A stretch of 64,000 nt of DNA, taken from Apostichopus californicus (taxonomy: Eukaryota; Echinodermata; Holothuroidea; Aspidochirotida; Stichopodidae). This document shows, in pieces, positions 60,011 through 64,000 of this stretch. The position numbers were made by a program, and so were the translations under genes. The notes under the pieces are model-generated. The model ran no database searches, had not been told where the DNA came from, and saw only the letters and a list, made by a program, of their open reading frames with translations. Location: contig JAIPMN010000818.1 in the NCBI GenBank assembly GCA_020650975.1, positions 1 through 64,000 on the forward strand, given 5' to 3'. Each line of letters begins with the position of its first letter. The stretch's first letter is position 1.

Positions 60011-61717
60011 CAAAGAAATGCTGGAAAATTAGTTGATGACTTTTAATGTCACCACAGCAAAGCTTGCACAGAAAAAGTAGTTACTGCTTTGCTTGACGAC
60101 AGAAGCCATGGCCTGCACTAACATGGATATTGAAGGGAATACTCAAGCCTAATTGGTTGACAGTTATTATAGGTGACAGTAGTGTTAATTTGACAAGTGA
60201 TGAAAGTTATGATAGACCACCCTTCTAATTAGAAACCAAATTAACCAATCAGGACTTGTCCAAGGTGACTTTATATATATTTAGGTTACTCCGCTTGACC
60301 TTTGGGCCGAAATTCTTGAGTTTACCTGGTCAGCTTCAAGCTTGTACTCTGAGTTAAGCTGCTTCAGAATTGGTGATAACATGTTAAAGAGGTTAAAGGA
60401 AAGATTATGTAGCTTGGAACATTATTTTAATGTACCGATATTGCACCCAGGATGGATGAAATTAAGACACAAATTCAAAGGTTTGCCAAAGAACAAAATA
60501 CAATATGTAATGAAATAATTGCGACATGTATTACCTTGTATCAGGTTTTCTGGTTAATAGCTTGGGTACTAGAAGCAGCCAATTGGTTGTAACCACATAC
60601 TATATAACGGTAGATAATATTAAAATTGGTCAGAGTGACGGAAATAAATGACTTACTGTATCTTCAGTGTATCTTGTGCACAACAGTCTCACATAAGATA
60701 TTTGCTGGTATTGATCATTTGAAAATCAATTAGTCAATACTTTATATATGAACTGATTTATGTTGCTTGGGGGCCATCAGGTAAACATTAGCATCTATAA
60801 TTGTACAGATGGACTCACACTTTAATAGCTATATTAGTCACATGGGCAAATTTGAAGAAAAACAAATTATATTGTTTATCATTTTGTGACAGATCTTATG
60901 ATCTTCATGAATATTTAATACACATTACATTGTTCGTGAGTATTTAACAAAATTTTATTTTCGTTCATATTTGACCTAAATTTTCACTCTTTATTCATAC
61001 CACTGTAGACATTGTATCAATTTAGACATGGTTGATTTTTAGTGGAATTTTGTTTGTCCAATATTCGAAAGTGAATTGTGCTATATGCCAAAATTCCATA
61101 ACATTCTCAAATATTTTCCTCAACTTTTTTCGAACCATATAGGCTTAAAGAGATTGAAGTACAACATTTATGAAATTTATAGGAAAGATTGCTTCCACTT
61201 TTATAATACATCTTGGTTCCACAATGCACAATAAATCATGAGAGAGGAATGTAAGCAGAGAGATTCCTGCCATGGTGGGGATGATTTGCTGTCAGATACT
61301 GTAGATGACTAGGATGATATTCAAACGATGCTGCTGCAGACCCAATCATGATTGAGCGACTCCATTAATCATGAGAAGCATTAAATTACTGCTTACGTTG
61401 GCCTACTGTTTTTAATTGTGTCAGAAAAGGTCAGCATTTATCATCAACCAGATTGATATCAAAGCATGTATATTAATTTGTTGTGGCCTGCATTCAATTA
61501 GTATGTTAAATACTGTTGCAGTACTGTATGCATTATCTTAGCTGTATTTGAGTATAGGGTGATATTATATCATAATAAAATGTAAGCATTCGATCCAGCC
61601 CAGGAAGAAGGGAAAAATAATGATGGTGCATAATCATGCTCTGCCTGATTATGAAGGCCATTGTGTCATTGGACTTGAGTATCCTTGTGGACCTATTCTG
61701 TACATTCTTCAATTCAA

Positions 61718-61800
61718 TTCAATCCATCCGTCCATCCATCCATTTTCCATCCATCCATCTATCCACACACCCACCCACACACCCACCCATCCATCCATTT
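61718..61800. repeat. (ATCC)n and (CACC)n microsatellite
   Basis: Consecutive ccatccatccatcc and cacacccaccc runs, followed by ccatccatcc again. Confidence 0.9.
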
Positions 61801-63638
61801 CCAGTACGAAAAAACTTTTACAGAATTATAATAGAATGGAGACTAGTGTTTACGTATCCAAGTGATATTTACATGTTTACATGGTTCTCTCTAGACTCCA
61901 AGTCTCCAACCAATATTTTTCTTCGACTCATGAAGAAACTTAATTGAGAATCGCTGGTAAAATTATTCACCCAAATGAATGATAATCTGTGTGTAATGAA
62001 TGCACTCATATACACTTCTTTGTATTAGTATAAATAATTTAGAGGTAAACCATAAATTGAAAAATCAAAATTTGTAGTTATATTTTACACTTTTACTGCA
62101 ATATATGAACAAAAACCTTGAGCAACAACCAAGGTAAAGAACTACAGTACGTTGTTATTGAGGTTTACTATCAAATAGCATCAGGAAATGATAAAAATCA
62201 ATTTAGAAATGATATTTTTTCGTCATGTTGGAATACTTTCAATAAGAGACAGAAAATTCCAAGTTCATAAATTGGGGCACTCATTGTAAAACACTCTATT
62301 TATTTGTCAATATACAACTATTTCCGCTCAAATTTTTTTTTTTATTGTGAAAAAAGTATTGTTTTTTCATTATGTATACATAGTTACAAAATAAAAAGCT
62401 AACAAAAAAGTTATTACTATGGAATTGGAAAACAACTGTAAATTACTCTAAAGTAACCATATAATATTATTATTTTTGTGCTCTTTCAATAACCAAGTAA
62501 TCTTATGCTAAGGAGAAATTTATGGAAATGTATCTTATTAATTATACAGTGATGATACAATCTATAAAAAGAAAGTATTCCACACTAGATAGAATGGAAA
62601 GACTTACCCATCACATTAATTAATTATTCATTAATTAAGATTTCCTGTCTCTGGTATCCTATCTGCATTTCATCATCACTCCTGCTTGAAAAAGCTAGAA
62701 TAAATCTAGAGTTTGACGTCCCTATGTACGACGAAGAAAGCTCCATCTCGTAAAACCAGCCTCAAACTTCCTCCTTCGAAAAATGAAAAGGAGAGTTTCA
62801 TAAAAACAAGTTTCATGCAGTCGTTGGTGTTTGTGGCTTTTCAGATCTCCACTTCTCCCCCCGCTGTGGAACATAGGAACTGACAAACGTTTCACACAGT
62901 CGTAGGCCCCAATGACTCTGCATGTCACACCTAGCAGGGAGCTTCTCAAAAAATTAACATCTGGTATTTACAACTGTAAATACCTAGCGGGCTGACTGGT
63001 TTGATCTGGGGTGTCTTTTTATTGAAAACTTATGGATAATTGATATATGCTTGCAATTACATATGAGATTTTAATTTACAATTGATTAGCATTGCTTCAT
63101 GTCTTAGGAATGTACGTAAGGGTTGTAAATTTTCACTGACATATATTATGCAAAGAACGGTACATGTATAGTTTTATTCTGTTAGATCTGCACTTGTCAA
63201 AGACTATATGAAGTGTTGCATTTTATTAACATTTCTAGCAGTTTCTTCAGAAGTTTGCTTTACTTATCTTTTAAATGATGTTGTGCTTTGCTATCCTAAT
63301 TAGTTAGTTTGATGTGGTTTTGTTGGTATTTATAAATCCATCAACTTATGACCTCTAGCTTAAATACAAATTCCAAAAGAAAAAGGGGAAAAATAGAAAA
63401 AAAGAGAGTTTCAGGGCATTATTAAACTGTTAATATTGCAAATTATTTTTTATTAATTATTTGTATTGCAATTCGTTAATGCCACTGCCCACTGGTATGT
63501 CCAGCGAATAATTTAGTATGCAAATTTTGTGCAGTAGGTTTGAAGGTTCTAAAGTTAGTCTCTTATAAAGTACTATGTGTTCCTGTGTACCGAAACTGAT
63601 ATACATCTTTAGACTTTGTGTACCAATTTGACCATTTT

Positions 63639-63702
63639 TGCATAGCATTTTACATAACATTTTACATAGCATTTTACATAGCGATTTACATAGCATTTTA
63701 CA
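63639..63702. repeat. 14-15 bp tandem repeat catagcattttaca
   Basis: About four and a half units with single-base variation. Confidence 0.9.
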
Positions 63703-64000
63703 ATGCAATAGTGGATAAATCGTTCCTTGATGTCTCGATATAAGGACAACAGCAATTTTCATATTCTGAAGTTTGTTGCTTTAGTTTTAGAATGAACATG
63801 GGGTCAGCTAGTCAGAACAGCATCATATCTGAATAAATTAAAAAATATTATGCATTTGATGTGGAAGAAGAAAGAGAGAGATCATTGAAAAATTCGCCCT
63901 TAAATATTTAAATATATTTAAATATATTTAAATATCTGACATGTAAATGCTCATTCTTCCTTCGCCAGCAATTCAAAACACAATGACACTATGACCTTTT

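Larger units (their letters stand above)
58752..64000. other. 5.2 kb with only simple repeats
   Basis: No coding-like frame or RNA gene recognised. Holds the C/T tract at 59871-60010, the ccat/caccc array at 61718-61800, a 14-15 bp repeat at 63639-63702, and aaatatttaaatatatt units near 63899-63936. Confidence 0.55.

Noticed and set aside
59780-60046. Overlapping Pro/Ser-rich frames
   Set aside because: Produced by the polypyrimidine tract.
1-64000. Bacterial-type systems, viral genes or LTR elements
   Set aside because: No capsid, polymerase, integrase or LTR pair was recognised by eye; all coding signal is the Ig gene.

Overview
The window is eukaryotic, AT-rich, intron-rich DNA carrying, on the + strand, an internal piece of one giant gene built almost only of immunoglobulin (I-set) domains. 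I join 46 exons between 85 and 42707. Every junction has AG/GT borders and every splice phase matches its neighbour, giving one open frame of 12,006 nt (4,002 codons, 40 Ig domains). No start codon exon, signal peptide, membrane segment, FN3 or kinase domain is visible, so both ends of the protein lie elsewhere or, for the 3' end, are uncertain. Many domains lack one or both disulfide cysteines. That suits an intracellular titin/obscurin/kettin-like muscle protein better than a secreted one, but the exact orthologue is not identified. A tRNA-headed SINE, hAT-type and TTAA-flanked MITEs and a hammerhead-like motif would suit a marine invertebrate deuterostome, perhaps an echinoderm such as a sea cucumber. 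That is a low-confidence inference.

Layout. 85-7074: ten one-exon Ig domains, each exactly 300 nt with phase-1 introns on both sides, almost identical in exon and often in intron sequence, so recently duplicated or homogenised. 7647-28032: eighteen more phase 1-1 exons of 300 or 303 nt, more diverged, with hints of an older five-domain repeat. Exons 25 and 26 in this block have lost the first Ig cysteine. 28979-30925: three Ig exons with altered linkers. 31601-42707: nine older Ig domains, most split over two exons at two recurrent phase-0 positions, and mostly cysteine-poor. A two-domain module with intron phases 1-0-2-1 is visible. One pseudo-exon, resembling exon 46, lies in intron 42.

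Introns hold three MITE or minisatellite insertions of note, a SINE abutting the acceptor of exon 37, a truncated second SINE, a possible hammerhead relic, and a 54-55 bp minisatellite that starts at the donor of exon 45 and carries splice-like signals in each unit. After 42707 there are two weak candidate linker exons (45003-45051, 45669-45708). About 18 kb then follow with only simple repeats, a degenerate A/T-rich repeat and two MITEs. This stretch may be a long intron, a 3' flank or intergenic DNA.

Functionally, the tandem phase 1-1 exons can be added or skipped without changing frame, so the locus could make chains of variable length, as the titin spring region does. That is inference from exon structure; no transcript data are available here.
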